Origin: Hydractinia symbiolongicarpus
Lineage: Eukaryota > Cnidaria > Hydrozoa > Anthoathecata > Hydractiniidae
NCBI RefSeq assembly: GCF_029227915.1
Contig: NC_079877.1
Span: 26,625,851 to 26,689,850 of the forward strand
Length of the DNA: 64,000 nucleotides
Direction: 5' to 3'
This document shows, in pieces, positions 44,425-57,199 of this stretch; positions within the stretch are counted from its first letter, which is position 1; the number at the start of each line of letters is the position of its first letter. Below the pieces are notes generated by a model. It made no database searches and was not told the DNA's origin. It worked only from the letters and a program-made list of their open reading frames with translations. The position numbers and the translations under genes are program-made.

Positions 44425-45236
44425 CAAACCTAACCTGGATCCATTCTTGGTCCGTTACTGTTGACTATATATTTTAATGATTTACCATTGCTTTTTCCGC
44501 ATAGTCAGATTACAAAATGTGCTGATCACACGGTAATTTACGTCAGTGAGATATCATTAGTTGAAATTGAAAAAAAACTGTCAATCGAAATAACATCCAT
44601 AGAGAAATTGTCTAATGACAACGACCTAATATTGAACTTCAAAAAAGGTAAAACAGAGTCAATGCTCTTTGGATTCAACCAAATGTTAGCAAAAAGCAAG
44701 GATGGTCTCAATATCACGTTTCAAGATCGCACACTAACAACATGCGTTAATTATAAATATCTTGGAATAGTGATCGATGGTACGCTATGAATAAAAATTT
44801 TGACATTGCATATAAAAAAGCGTCAGGAAGACTCCGATTACTTGTAAAACTGTCGTACCGTTACTCACTTACTGTGCCTTATCATCGCTACAACTGAGCA
44901 ACACGAACGAACTGAAACTAGAATCATTCCACCGCAAAGCAGTCTCCATTATTGACCCAGGAGATGAAAAGTTACTTAAAATAACTGCCATAAAAAAGGT
45001 TAGAGCTTGTATGTTTGTGCGTAAATGTCTTGATAATAATGTTTGTATTGGGTATTTCGGGTATTTTTGGGTATTTTCGTATTATAACCAACAGATTACC
45101 AAAACTAAAACGCAAGTATTATCGTGGATCGTTACAGTACACTGGCTCAAAACTTTATGATGGGTTGAATATGAATATTAGAATAAACGAAAATTTTATT
45201 GAACTTGAGAAATTTTTTATGCAAGCGTTTTCCTAA
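44425..45236 (+). pseudogene. Non-LTR retrotransposon reverse transcriptase relic
   Basis: GSILGPLLLTIYFNDLP, then CADHTVIYVSE, corresponds to the GxxLGPLLFxxYxNDLP and YADDT blocks of LINE-type RTs. KGKTESMLFG and VNYKYLGIVIDG match the thumb region. After a frame break it goes on NKNFDIAYKKASGRLRLL, and the end reads YYRGSLQYTGSKLYDGLNMN, typical of Jockey/CR1-like C termini. The catalytic Asp pair is CADH here and there are several frameshifts, so it is inactive. 5' truncated, as is usual for LINE copies. Confidence 0.75.
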
Positions 45237-45619
45237 ATTTTACATGAGCATTTTGTTTCCTTATATAACTTTGTTCTTGCTTTTTTGTGGTCTTTTTCTT
45301 GGCTGATTCCTCTTTGATCAGCACTATGTTATTTTTAAGACAATATTAAAACTTGTGATGTAACTAGCTTCCAAAATAAGGTTTTGACTGCCAACTTTTT
45401 ATGATGAGTGTACCCCACAACTTGAAGTAATTAAATTAATAACCACGTTTAGCTCTTGAACTTTTATAATATACAATTTTATGTCAATACTGAGTATCCT
45501 TCCTTTAAATAATTGTAAAATCAATATATCGCACCAGTTTAAAAAGTGAAAATACAAAGGAAGAAGTGAATAGTTCTCTGCGTACCGCATGTTTTTCTTA
45601 GCAAATGCCTTACACTCTG

Positions 45620-46700
45620 CGGCGGATATAAAAATTTTTCCCTACAAGCGCTTCGATAGTGCCCAGACCTGCACGGTATGAAACTCCGTAATGACGGCTA
45701 GTATAAATTGTATAGTCGTGACCCGGGCATCGAAACCCTGGGGTAAGTCACAAGTCAAGGTGTGACCCGCCGTTGAACACTATGTGGATCACTTAATAAG
45801 AGCCGTCAACTGTGCCACACGGTCAGGTGGATCACTTTAGTACAGGTATGCAGTATGTCGTTAATCGAGTAAAGCGCACACCCCACTATAGTATTTCGGT
45901 TGTAGTGTATTTTTGAAAATATAACTCCACTGCAACTTTAGCCAAAATAAAGTTAACAACCATTATGTTCCCGTCATAGAAAAAACAATTGGTCAATTTT
46001 ATTATATATTGCGAAATAAGTTTCAGTAAAGATTAACAAATTAATTGTGGCACTAGACTGAGCGGTTAGTACAGGTAAACCGTGCGGCACATGCGTTTAG
46101 GCTTAATACCCTATTCAAAAATCTATTGCAGCTTTGGTTTACAAAACAGGATACACTCTGGTGAAACACCGGGTTAAGCCACAAGTAGCTGTTACCCAGC
46201 ATTAAACACCAGATTGAGTGATTAATAAGAACCGTCAACTGTGCCACACATTCAAGTAAAGCGCTTTAGTACAGCCATATAGTGTGTAGAAAATCAAGTG
46301 AAGTGCACACAACTTTATCGTGCTTCTGGTGTACTATACTATTCAAAAAATAACTTTACACGACTTAGATTACAATTCATTGTTACTCTGTCTTAGCTAA
46401 GGCAGCTGGCCAACTTTTTTTATTTTTCAGGAAATGTTTCCGAGGAAAAGCTCGAAAAAATGTTAAGCTGAGCGCTTAGTTTAAGTAAACAACTTTTTTC
46501 TGTAAAAAACGTTATCACAACTTCGGTTAAACAGAACCACAGGAAACAGCTCGTTGTTAACACCAGGCTAAGCGCTTAGTACAGGTAGACTGTGTCGCAC
46601 ATGAATATAGGCGTAACACTATTTTATAAAACTTTATCGCAACTTCAGTTTAAAAAAAATCAGGAAACCGCCTGTCGTTATCAAGTTCAGTTAAAAAAAT
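45620..46700 (+). repeat. Short repeats with CCGTCAACTGTGCCACAC, two to three units
   Basis: The unit at 45690-45960 is repeated at 46100-46390. Shared parts are AATAAGARCCGTCAACTGTG, TTTAGTACAG and AGTGCACAC. A partial unit (GCTAAGCGCTTAGTACAGGTA) is at 46470 and 46565. A diverged inverse piece (CACCGGATCACAGAGTTAC, GTGGCTTAACC) lies at 61275-61310. Non-coding, of SINE size; no clear pol III promoter boxes. Confidence 0.5.
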
Positions 46701-47790
46701 GTATACTCATTTTATTTTTCAGCATAAGCTTTCATAGCAGTAATAAAATTGGTAGCTGTCTAACTGCATTTAGCATAAGAATTAAGAATTGTGTTGCAGC
46801 CAAACTGCATTTTGCTACTTTCACTTTTTAACAGGATGTAGTTGAAAGAGGAGGTAGCTAGGTAGACCCAACTTCAACATAAATATAAATAATAATATAC
46901 CAAACTGAATAAAAGCTTTGAAAGTATAGGAATAAATAAAGATAGCTATAGCTACCTGCCTTGAGCATGCTGTTTCAAAATCTACGTTTTTAGCTAGCGA
47001 AGCACTTAAAATTGGTTTGTTTAAGAATTATACATAGCTAAAAAACGTCATGTTATACTCACCTTAACATGTGAAAACACACAGAAACTAAATAATCCTA
47101 TGGGATACAAAGTACTCAGAAGAAAAAAGGATCAAAAGGAGACATACAAATTTCAAACCATCACTTCCAAACCTTCCGTATGTCTCCCTACTTGCAACGC
47201 CATGTTGCGCAGAGACAGACAGACGACGGCTATTATAATAGAGACGAAGCTTTATCCTAAGTACCCTTTTAAAAGTGTACTTATTTTCGCCAATATTGCT
47301 TTGAGAGTATTGTTTGGTTTACAGTCTTCTGTCAAAAAATGCTGACCATGCAAGTTTGTAGAACATGAGAATTAAAAAAAAAAGAGGATAAAGGAGATGC
47401 GAACAACTAGAGAAATATATATATATTTGCAAAAAAAGCTATGTGCACCTATGAGTAGTATGAAAACATCAACGTAAAAACTATTCCAAGAAGAAACATG
47501 TAAGGACTCGAACTGTTTTTTATTGTATTGTTTTTAAATAATGCAGTCATATTGAGACAGAAAAACAATGCAAGAGGTATAAAAGTATAGAACAGGCTTT
47601 CAAAATATCATAGAATCATGAAATGAATTGTTAGTATAAACAAACCAATAATCATAGGGTAAAAAAACGCATACCACAACATGAAATATAATACAATATG
47701 AAAAGTAGTTAATATAATACAAACAATATGAAAGGCATCTAAAAAAAAGGAACAAAAGAATGTGCTACAAAAATTTCCCCTATTAAACAG
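46700..47790. other. No gene seen
   Basis: AT-rich sequence with TAGCTA motifs, a GACAGACAGACGACGGC repeat terminus near 47210 and short TATATA and A runs. No conserved frame. Confidence 0.4.
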
Positions 47791-47796
47791 CCGGTA

Positions 47797-50040
47797 TCAA
47801 TGAGATTTTTCTCTGACCCTGATGGTAAATGCTGCAATGTTACACGCAGCACAGATATCAAACTGAACTTGAAGTTTTCCTTGAATTTCACAAGATATAC
47901 GCGGAGATAGTGAATGTATTTCATGATAATTCACTTGTTTGGCTTGTTTATTGGTATAGACCCTATCACCTTCTGTTTTAACAAGAACATAATCCAACTT
48001 AGTGAACAATTTTCGAAAACTTTGACATCTCTTAACAGATAAGGGACAGTGTTTCTTATCATCGCTATGTACAAGTTGAAACAATTTATCAACAAAACGG
48101 TCTGGTTTTTATGGATCAAAATTAACATCTGATCACCTGGATGACGAAAGCAAGGTTGTCCAGGTTGTAGATTTTGAATCTTTTTATCTGACTAATTTCA
48201 ATGGTCACACTTGTTCACAGACAGCGGAAACTTTATTTATGAACAATGCAAGTTTCGGATTTTCAACTCTTCGAGATTCTTTTGGGACTTTATTCAGGCC
48301 GGCTATAGCTGGTATTTTATAAAGCGGAGCTGATCTAAGAAAAAACTTCACAAAGACACCCACGTGCTGTTGTCTTCTAACCGGACTTCATTAATTCCAT
48401 TTAACGTGTTCTACAAGGAATTTCTCGTAGCCAAGAGCAAGAGGGTATCTACCAACTCCTCTCAGTGCACCGAATAATTCTATGTAGAACTCGGCTACCC
48501 ATTCTGACAAAGCTTCATTTACTAATGTTATATTTGGTAATGTTAATTCATCTGCTAGAATTTCTTTGTAGGCGGGGAGCACTTTCAAGACCCTTTGAAT
48601 AAAATCTACCAGAAATATTTAGGCAAGGCCTTCCATCAAGTAGCAAGAATGAAAACCAGGAACCAGATCTTTCCAAACAGATTCAACACTGATTACTTTT
48701 GCATCAAAATCTTCCATATCTTCGGCATTTGCTAAGCCCAACTGCTCCACTAATCCAACATTTGCACCATAAATATCCGCCATAATTCTGTCGACACTCT
48801 GTTTATTTGCACCAACGTTTTCTAACTGTTGCATATTAGCTTTGTTCTGCAAATGTTCTGTTCAATACAATTTCTTTGTATTGACAATTACATCGGCCAA
48901 ACCAGAACCCACAGCCTCATCTAAATCTTGCCACATTTGTTTACTTTAATTAAAGGATATGCAATGATCTGGTAACATTATCAGGTTTTGCATGTTTCTT
49001 GTTTTGTTTGACTAACATTTTACATTCGAATTTAATAACAGGTGGATCAACATTATTCTGTTGCCTAATTGAGCTTTGACATTATGAATATATTTCCGAT
49101 CTCGTGGTTTTTCGCTAGGTACCTAAAAAGTAAATGTATCAGAAAACTTAATTGAATAGAAACTCATAAATCAATTTTAGGAGTGCGATAAAAACAAATA
49201 CACAACTCATTTGTTAGAAATAGTACTGAGTGTACTAAATATATGTAAAATTCACTTTCTTTAACTGAAAATATGCTGAAAGAAAAAAAATAATACATTC
49301 TTTGCTTCAATAGATAAGTCGTGATAAACTTTAGCACTACTGTCACTATTTTAAATTTTAATAAGAGCTTTTCCTTTAATTCAGGATTTTGTTTATGCAT
49401 TGTTCTTCATTGTCCATCCAACGATATGTCAACAAATAATATTGGAAGGGTTTGCTTAAATCAGATTTTCTCAAGGACGCAATAGTTTGCATTGATCCTT
49501 GATTGTTTTTACTTTGCCTGTCGTACGGGTTAGTTCATAGACATTACATGATTGAACAATATATTTCATATAATTTGCGCTACACCTATCATTTACATTA
49601 TAAGCACTATTTTCTTAACAGGCCGTTGCACATGACTTGACAGTACCATTTTCATATTCCGCGTAATAAAATCTTTTAGGGCATTCCTTCTTGAGGTGCG
49701 CATTATTATCATCGATCCTTGCATTTTCAATAGAAGTTTTTTCTTATACCCGAAGATTTATGTTTCAGCTCAAAGTCTGACAGATTTTTCTATTAATATT
49801 CATAGCAACTTCAGTGTTATCCATTTGCTCAATATGCCTATCATCATTTTTCACAGTCTCATCTAACAGCTGCTTAATATTTCAATTATCTTTTTTAAAA
49901 GCCTCATCTGGCAGTTGCACTTTATTCCACTAATCGCTTTTACCAGTCTCATCCGACAACACTTGTGTTGGTGCATATGTCGGATTAGCAGTTGAAGAAT
50001 CGTCATCAACGTACTAGAAAACATAAAATTCATTTTGTAT
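47797..50040 (-). pseudogene. Unrecognised decayed coding region on the minus strand
   Basis: A series of protein-like stretches in one direction, separated by stops. Near 50010-49860 is SSTANPTYAPTQVLSDETGK. Near 49720-49630 is NAHLKKECPKRFYYAEYENG, then TVKSCATA, Cys-rich. At 48920-48619 is WQDLDEAVGSGLADVIVN, a stop, then MQQLENVGANKQSVDRIM and FDAKVISVESVWKDLVPGF. At 48588-48391 is LPAYKEILADELTLPNIT and GRYPLALGYEKFLVEHVKW. At 48084-47797 is KLDYVLVKTEGDRVYTNK. The amino acid composition is that of a soluble protein rather than of AT-rich noise. Ten or so breaks make it a relic of a host gene or transposon protein. I do not recognise it. Confidence 0.4.
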
Positions 50041-50074
50041 AAAAATCTAAATCCTTGAAGAACACTAAAAACTT

Positions 50075-50422
50075 TTGACCGGTAATGATAAGTGGTTTTG
50101 CCCTTTTGTAAATCCCATAAAACAGCAACACGAAAAACGAAACAATGGCTCACATCTTTTAGTTCAAGTAAAAACTTTTGTCTTGTCAGATGATTGTATC
50201 TTCAAACAAATGTCTCCTGCTTCTTGCTTACCTAATTTGTTATTCATCCTTGTTGCCATTGACCCTGATGTAAGAAGCCACAAACATTTTAAGATCAGCG
50301 CTCTTATTAATCACTCTATTTCCTATAGTAATGGACATTACACATCCATTATACGAACTGTTTTTATCGTCAGTTGTTACAATCGCAATTCCTACCCTAT
50401 CCCTTATTTTATATTGCAATAG
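50075..50422 (+). pseudogene. Ubiquitin-specific protease-like relic, C-terminal His box
   Basis: GNDKWFCPFVNPIKQQ aligns with the WFCPQC end of the 24-kb relic. AIDPDVRSHKHFKISALINH, then SISYSNGHYTSIIR, matches the USP His box (Y-x-L-x-A-x-I-N-H-S-G-x6-G-H-Y). The likely His codon is at 50336-50338. The Gly after NHS is Ile. No Cys box precedes it. It is the paralogous counterpart of sequence around 24770-25800, so the two relics together cover the domain. Confidence 0.6.
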
Positions 50423-50930
50423 ATAAATAAACACTTAAGGATACTAAAGTATTTCAGTGTCTCCTGATGACCAAATATTGGACTTCGGTCTAGAATTGCC
50501 CTACCTGGATTACTACCACCCTTTGGCTGAGGCTTTGCAACGAAACCTGTTGGTGTCCAGATTGGTATTGTGCTATTTTTGTTTTGTGTATCTTTTTTTT
50601 TCTTTTTAACTGAAATTGTTCATCCTGCAAAAAGGACGTTTAACTGTGTTGGTAAATCTTACCAGGGCACCGTTTCTATACCTATCACTGTAAACAAGGA
50701 AAATCTCTTGTCGCAAGTACTACAACTTAAGGTCTGTGATCAACCACTCTGGAAATTTGAACAACGGTCATTATACTTTCGTCGCTTAAGATCAAGTGCA
50801 TGGTAAGTGGTTTCATTGCATCTGTTTCCATGTTTGCTGCTTTATATTCTTTATCACAACCTGTGTCGGTAGGTAAAAAAAACAACGATAAGATTTGTAG
50901 TGTCAATGAATGTGGCTGGTATTTTGCAGG

Positions 50931-50976
50931 AGGCAGGCGATGCTTACACAAGCTTTTGTGTAAGCATCGCCTGCCT
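50931..50976. repeat. Perfect 21-bp hairpin with GCTT loop
   Basis: AGGCAGGCGATGCTTACAC and the next two bases are followed by GCTT and then the exact complement. The homologous block at 27115-27160 has only the first arm (AGAGGTAGGGGATGCTTTG), so the second arm was added after duplication. Confidence 0.8.
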
Positions 50977-51640
50977 ATCTCCTTCCTTCTGTGCGTGAAT
51001 TTCACCAATCCTCATTTGTCCATGTTCATAGGTGTTTGTTTCAGTACAGTTGCAATCAATTGGTTTTCGGGTCATCCCTGTAAAGGGGAGAATACAGAAG
51101 TTTTCTAGTAGCTTCTTATTCTTTGGAGAGAAACATTTTTGCATTAAACCTTCCCGTTCTACCTCCATTGCGTTGCAGTTATAGTCCTATTCTCTCTTAA
51201 TCAAAATTTATTTTAGCCTTTGTAGAGTCCTCTTATGGGAGAGTAATACTTGCGTAAATGTAATTAGATTTAAAACAATGAAAAATTTTATATCAAAGCA
51301 AAAATGGACCTTTACTATATTTATCACAAGTTCTCTTCAATGTGCGGTAAATGACATACCTTATGTTAGAGTGTTACCATTTTACTTAAAGATCATAAAT
51401 CAACATATACAGGTCGACAGAATTGCCAGCGATAAAAAAATATTGAATGCGCAAACTAAACGATCAATTTATACACCTCAGTTGACATTGTTAGAATGAT
51501 CTTAGCTATGCAAGCAACAGTTTTCGCGCAAGCAAAACAATGTATGTAGTCTTAATATCAGACATACTAAGTAAAGACACTCAGTAAGGCATCCAATAAT
51601 TTGCTTGCGAATGACCCATCAAGTTTGCATGTAAACCAGT
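50944..51640 (-). pseudogene. Unrecognised minus-strand coding-like relic, copy 2
   Basis: The frame 51168-50944 reads NFCILPFTGMTRKPIDCNCT, then ETNTYEHGQMRIGEIHA. It is Cys-rich and comparable with FCILPFT and TYECEKIRIGEIHA in copy 1. The upstream part (51640-51480) retains CLTECLYLVC and FCLRENCCLHS with stops. It is interrupted by about 200 inserted bases at 51275-51475. Confidence 0.3.
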
Positions 51641-53650
51641 ACCTCTAATTATTTAAATTTTCAGAAGTAAGATTAAACAGCTTAATAAACGCAGCAAGAT
51701 AGATTGCATAGCTAAGCTAGCTAGTTTAGCTAGCAATATTTACATAAAAGTAGAAAAATGCGAAAAACATTGTATTGCCAACTTGCATAACCTCTGCTTT
51801 CTTAATCATATAGAAAAGTAAAACATTCACCACTGATAGTGTAACAGATTTTTTTGTGGATAGAGTTACTATTATCAGTTACCTTCCCCTTTTTTAATTA
51901 TCCAACAACACACATTAAAACATCAACTATTAATATGTGAAAGTCATTTGATGTTTAGTTCTGAAATAAATAAAAAAATATTTATTTTATATTCAAGCTA
52001 TCATGATCAACGGAATCTGTCATAAATCGTTATTACCCTTTTAAAATCAAACAAAACTACTTAATTAGTTGGTGGGTTTCTAAATTTGATTGCCATATTA
52101 AGTGTAAGTTACCAAATCTGTTAGTGTGAATTGTGTTCTGCCCAAATTTAACGTTATAGTTTTTTGTAGTTTTTACATATTAAAAAATATTATCCATAAT
52201 TCGAATTTCTCAAAGAAAATATTATGGTTGACAATGCTAAACAGAATGTACAAAAAAAGAAAAAATAATCATAATACTTACTTTTTTTTGTTATTAATTT
52301 GAAATGAAATTTTGTAATTCGATTAGCTACTAATTTTTATTTCGTATATAAAAACATCGAAATAAACAAAATAATGCCGGATTTTGTTTTACAATCCAAA
52401 ATACAATTAACACACATTTGGCACGTTATACTTGTCTTGTCGAAATTAGGTTAAAATTCCTGCCCGAATTCTTAGTGTTAACTGAGGGATCCTGGTTAAA
52501 AGATGAGGGATCCTGACAAATTTTAGTCGTAGACATCTCAGCAAAAAACACACAACCTAGCAATGTATTTCAAAATGTGTATGCTTACCCAAACTGAAGC
52601 ATCAAAACAATAAAGATTGCACAAAAAAGGATAAAAAATCGCATGGGGCTATTTTACGCCCTCTTGGCATATTGTGTACGAAAGAAGCGCGTAAGATTAG
52701 CATGAATTAAAGGAAATAACACAAAAGCAACGTTTAGTGATGAATTAGCCAGAATTTGTTTCTCTGTAAAGGCTCAAGTGAATGTGGTCGAGTCGATTGA
52801 ATCGATCGATGGCGTTTTTATTGAAATTCATTACGAAACCATAACACAAATTGCGCACCAATTCATTACAAAACATGACATCACAAGAAAACAAATTCTG
52901 AATTTTCTTTTATTAAGAGAGGTTTAAAAGAAAACGCTTTGCGCTGAGAAAAATTTATGATTTGCTGATTAATGATCTAACACTTCACGATCACGCTCTG
53001 ATTATCAACAATTTTGGATGACTTCAGGTATTTACGAGAATCTGGTTATTCTTGTATCACCAAGACTATTAAAATCGTCGGCCAGATAACAAGCAATTTT
53101 CGCCAGTGAACGCTTTTTTTTTCTTCGTCAATATGTTTACATTTGTTTACATTACTTGGGTATAAAACAATTATCTCATTAAATAAATTTTAATCGATCA
53201 ACGAAAAAGGAGAAAGAAATCCTAACTTGCATTCATCGAAGATTATTCAATGCTTTATTTTTGTAAACATCGATTCGATCAACGTCAATCGGTTCGACCA
53301 CATTCGTTTAGGTGGAAACCCATTTTAGGGAGGAATAAAAAATTATGGGTTCTATACTTTGCCGCCTTTGTGGCACAATTTTAATCTTTTGAAGTAGTCA
53401 ACGACATAAATTAAGGCGATTAGAATCCTGGGAATGGGATTCCCTGCAACGTAGATAGAGTTAAGCTACCATTTAACCAAAACAGGAAATTATAATGTAT
53501 GTTCTTAAAAACTCATTATAAAGTTAATACTCATATTTGCACATCTTATATAGTTTTTGTGAAGAGACATGCGATACACCGTTTTTAGATGATAATAGGA
53601 TATAGACACACGCATATCTCACTCACACGATTTGAAATATATCATCTAAG

Positions 53651-55019
53651 AATAAAAGTGAAGGAAAACCATTACTCGAATCTTCAATTCAGAGGGAAAG
53701 AAATTTAATTGCTCATTCAAATGCAAATGAAGCTATAAAAACGCAAAGCTCACTTGTGACACCTAAAGTACACACAAAAGATATGGTTCAACAACGTGGT
53801 GGGGAGACATGGTTAGAGAAGATAAAAACATATAAGCTAATAAAATTATTTTGGTAAGAGTATCATTATTTACATTTAAACTTCTTCTGTCAAACTTCTG
53901 ATAAAGACAATTCATGAGAGGCAAAATGTTTTCTATCTCCAAGGTTGCTATCGTCTTTTCTTTATAAGATCAACTTAGGCTATTTTAAACTTTCAAAAGA
54001 ATTCTGGTTGCACATATCTAGGCCACATGGTAGATAATTTATAAATTATACTTAGTTTAATTGAATTTATTAGGAACTCAATTAATAGCTATTTTTAATT
54101 AACAGATGTTTTGTTAAGTTTTCTTCTACAATATGATTATATGTTAAAAAAATAACGGTTTTTTAACATATAATTTTATTTTATATTTTGAACAAAAGTG
54201 TTTTCAAATTTTAAAAATAATTTCAAAACAATTTAGGTCTCTATATAAGTCAGTTTGCTTTTAACACTTAGTCCTTAAAATCTTTATCCTTTATATATAA
54301 AAAAGTTGTACTTTCAAACGCCGATAGGACAAGCGTTACTATAAAATAATTTTTTTTAGCTTTAAAAAGAACTTTAAGGCAGCATTTAATTTTATTTACG
54401 GCTTCGCACGTTTACGTCAGCGTAAGGAATAGCAATATAAATTTCTATTTGTAATTCGAATTTTGTTAGTTATCTATTTTTCTTTTTAAGTTGTGAATGA
54501 AGCAAATCTACTAAAGCTTAACAAATTTAATCTAAAATACCTTGATCGAATATCCCGATAAACGTCTTGTGAACTCTCCTCACTTATTGTATTATATTGC
54601 CTTCATTACAAAAACTGTTAAAGTCCACCGGGCTTCTAGTTTACAATCTCATTTCGTTTTATTTTTTTAGCTTAAAAAACTACGCACAAGTCAATTTAGT
54701 ATACTTTGTTATTGGACTCATTGCATTTGGAAATCATGAATTACTTCCACTGTTTGTGGCTAGTTCTGCTGAGTATCGTAAGTAACATTTAAATAAATTG
54801 TTTTGTTATTCTTATTAAATTTTAAGAAATATTGTTTAAACTTTTCCTGAGGTTGAGACTAAGTAGACCTATAAAACAGAATTTAGATTAATACTTTATT
54901 CGTTTAAACTTGGTTGCTTACACTTAGATGGTATGGGCTTCTCTACGTCAAAAATTGGACTAACATTTTTCATGGTGTCGGTGTGCTTCCTTCCGACTCA
55001 ATTGATAATCGTACCCAAA
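53651..55019 (+). pseudogene. Partial transporter copy C, exons 9-11
   Basis: Exon 9 is at 53651-53853, exon 10 at 54671-54777 and exon 11 at 54928-55019. Exons 10 and 11 are intact and nearly identical to copy B (GNHELLPLFVASSAEY; GMGFSTSKIGLT). In exon 9 the acceptor reads TCTAAG rather than TCTAGG, which shortens the exon by one base and would shift the frame from a phase-2 exon 8. No exon 12-15 follows on this strand. The homology to copy B stops near 57930, in intron 11. No exon 1-8 sequence was found upstream within 41.1-50 kb. Confidence 0.75.
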
Positions 55020-55759
55020 GTAAGTTAAGGCTCTAAATATATGATTTAACTAATTGTAATTATATTTCGATTATATTTACATGGGATTTTAAATATAAGA
55101 GTTGTGTGAACTGCGCATGCGCAATAACGTTGTACTATGGGTAATAATTTTACTTAGGGTAAATTGTGTCTACATAAATATCTGGAGGGCAAAATGACAT
55201 ATCATTTCAGTGATTTAGACAAAACGAAATCAACATCAAAGTAAATCTTATTTCGCCATCAATCATGTTAACATATAAAAAAGACTGCATAAACGTCCAA
55301 AATGAAATTTTTATCTCGCTTTCGAACCAAAAGGTTTTTGTAAAAGCTGCCTAAAGAAAACAAGGAAATCTGCATAGTTTATACGGAAGAAACATTGTGT
55401 ATTCAGATACTCATGCAATGTGTCAATGCTCTTGTTAAGTATTTTGACAATACATTTCGAGAAAGTATTTTATCATCAAGACTAAAAATATCATAGGAAT
55501 TCTCTTGCATTTAAAGCCTTCATTTAATGATCAATGTCACATACAACTAAAACTTTGATAGTTAACACACTAATTCTATACTCATTCTTTGTATTAACAC
55601 TTGGTTTCATTGCATCGATATTAAATACCTCTAACATCAGTGAATGAGCTACAACTGGTGACAATACAGCAAAAATTTGCAAGTCTTGCATAGTAAGTTA
55701 ATTATGAAGTGACAAAACAGCTGGTTGTTGTGATGTAACTTCTTTAATGACGGCTGGTT

Positions 55760-56500
55760 AATTATTATGGAGGTTGTAACCCTCTGCAGTATCGAAGATT
55801 CCTTTTTAATTAAGGATTCTCTGAGAAGAAATACAATGACCATTAAACAGGACGCGTAAAACAGTAGTTTAGCACAAATTATTAAAAAAATCATAAAAGA
55901 CAACAAACAAAACAATTAGGCAATTCAAACTAAATTATTAGGCAGACATAAAATAAATAAAGCTTATTATGACGAAACTATCCTTAAACGGATAAATCTT
56001 AGAATAATTCCTAACGGTAAAAATGTAAACTAAAGCATGCAACGATCTATGCGCCAGGACTTGTGAACCTGGCTGTAACTTCACACGTGTTAAGGGCGCC
56101 CAGCACTCAGCCTTACACAGATCATTGCTGCGGTGGGTCAACCTAATGACAGTCCCGGCTTGCCATGACTGGAGTGATGTAAATGGGTGTCAAACCACCA
56201 AGACAAGACATGAATATCATACCCCTTGCAAAGCCTCTAAACTCAAAGCACCAGGATCTTCATTTCTGAAGGCAAAGTGAGCACACTCTGCCTCCCTACT
56301 GGGCTGGGGTAACAAGTGGGACCGTCAAACCTAAATACAAAACAAAAAGTGTGCCCCTTGCTATACTTCTTACAGGATCTCAAGAGAGAGAAGGGAGTGA
56401 GAAAACTCCTATATCACGGTAAACTAGGCGGGCAAGGATCAGCCGGGGTAAACTGGAACCGCTACGGAAATTTATTTGCTCCCCCAATGTGCTTTTATGA
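55760..56500 (-). repeat. Dispersed repeat, inverse copy in block C
   Basis: Partner of 25150-25620, inserted in intron 11 of copy C; A and B do not have it at this place. Read on the minus strand it ends with an AT-rich tail and GGGTTACAACCTC near 55770. CCAGGTTCACAAGTCCTGG (56052-56070, minus strand) forms a small stem-loop that vaguely recalls a tRNA T-arm. Confidence 0.5.
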
Positions 56501-57199
56501 CATGGAAAAAAATTTAAGTCCTGGAAACACCGCCTTTGAGAGACTTCGGCTTAAGGATGGTAATAATGTTTTCATTTTTTTAAAAGTAGTGACAATCTTA
56601 GGTGCATTCTAAGATTACGTTAAAAATTCTCCATATCGTGCAAAAAACATTATTTTATTCTCATTTACGTCTTCTCCATCTTTTTTGTTAAGGTGTATAT
56701 GCTTTTACTTGCTCGGGAATTTCTGACATGACATAAAATAGTATCTTGAAATTTCATTTTGACCCCATAGATCAATTTGGTATCAACATCACAATGAACC
56801 TTACTTCGCCAAAAATTATGCGAACATTGAAACACAATATAGTAACAAACTTAGTTCGAATAAATTCTCCCGTACTCGATATTTAAAGCAACGAGATAAA
56901 AAAAAATAATATAAAAAGTCATATTTCGTACAACAACGTATACATTTCCGGGGCAACTAAAAATCTTTTAACAACGTCCGCTTAAAAAGACAGTAAAAGT
57001 GATAAAATGACGAATTAGTGACGAAATAGAATAGAATTTAAAAAATCAGAAAAGCTTCTTAGAGACTTTCACTTCGTTATTTAAAAGAAGCCTATGTTTT
57101 TGTAATACACAGTGCTTTTTTCAGTAATAATGTTCCATTAATCAAAAGTGTCAATAACTGATACATTGTTTTATCACAGTTAACATCATAATTCTTTTG

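Larger units (their letters stand above)
50080..52075 (+). repeat. Intron 8 duplication block, copy 2
   Basis: Partner of 24780-28120, directly upstream of block C. Together 50080-57930 correspond to one continuous copy of intron 8 to intron 11. It has its own insertion of about 200 bases at 51275-51475 and a 21-bp hairpin at 50931-50976 that copy 1 lacks. Confidence 0.7.

Noticed and set aside
50240-50434. Minus-strand frame opposite the USP His box
   Set aside because: It is the shadow of the + strand frame that holds INHSISYSNGHYTSIIR.
56040-56110. tRNA-like stem-loop CCAGGTTCACAAGTCCTGG (minus strand)
   Set aside because: The loop is nine bases rather than seven, and no full cloverleaf could be drawn. 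At most it is a weak SINE head.
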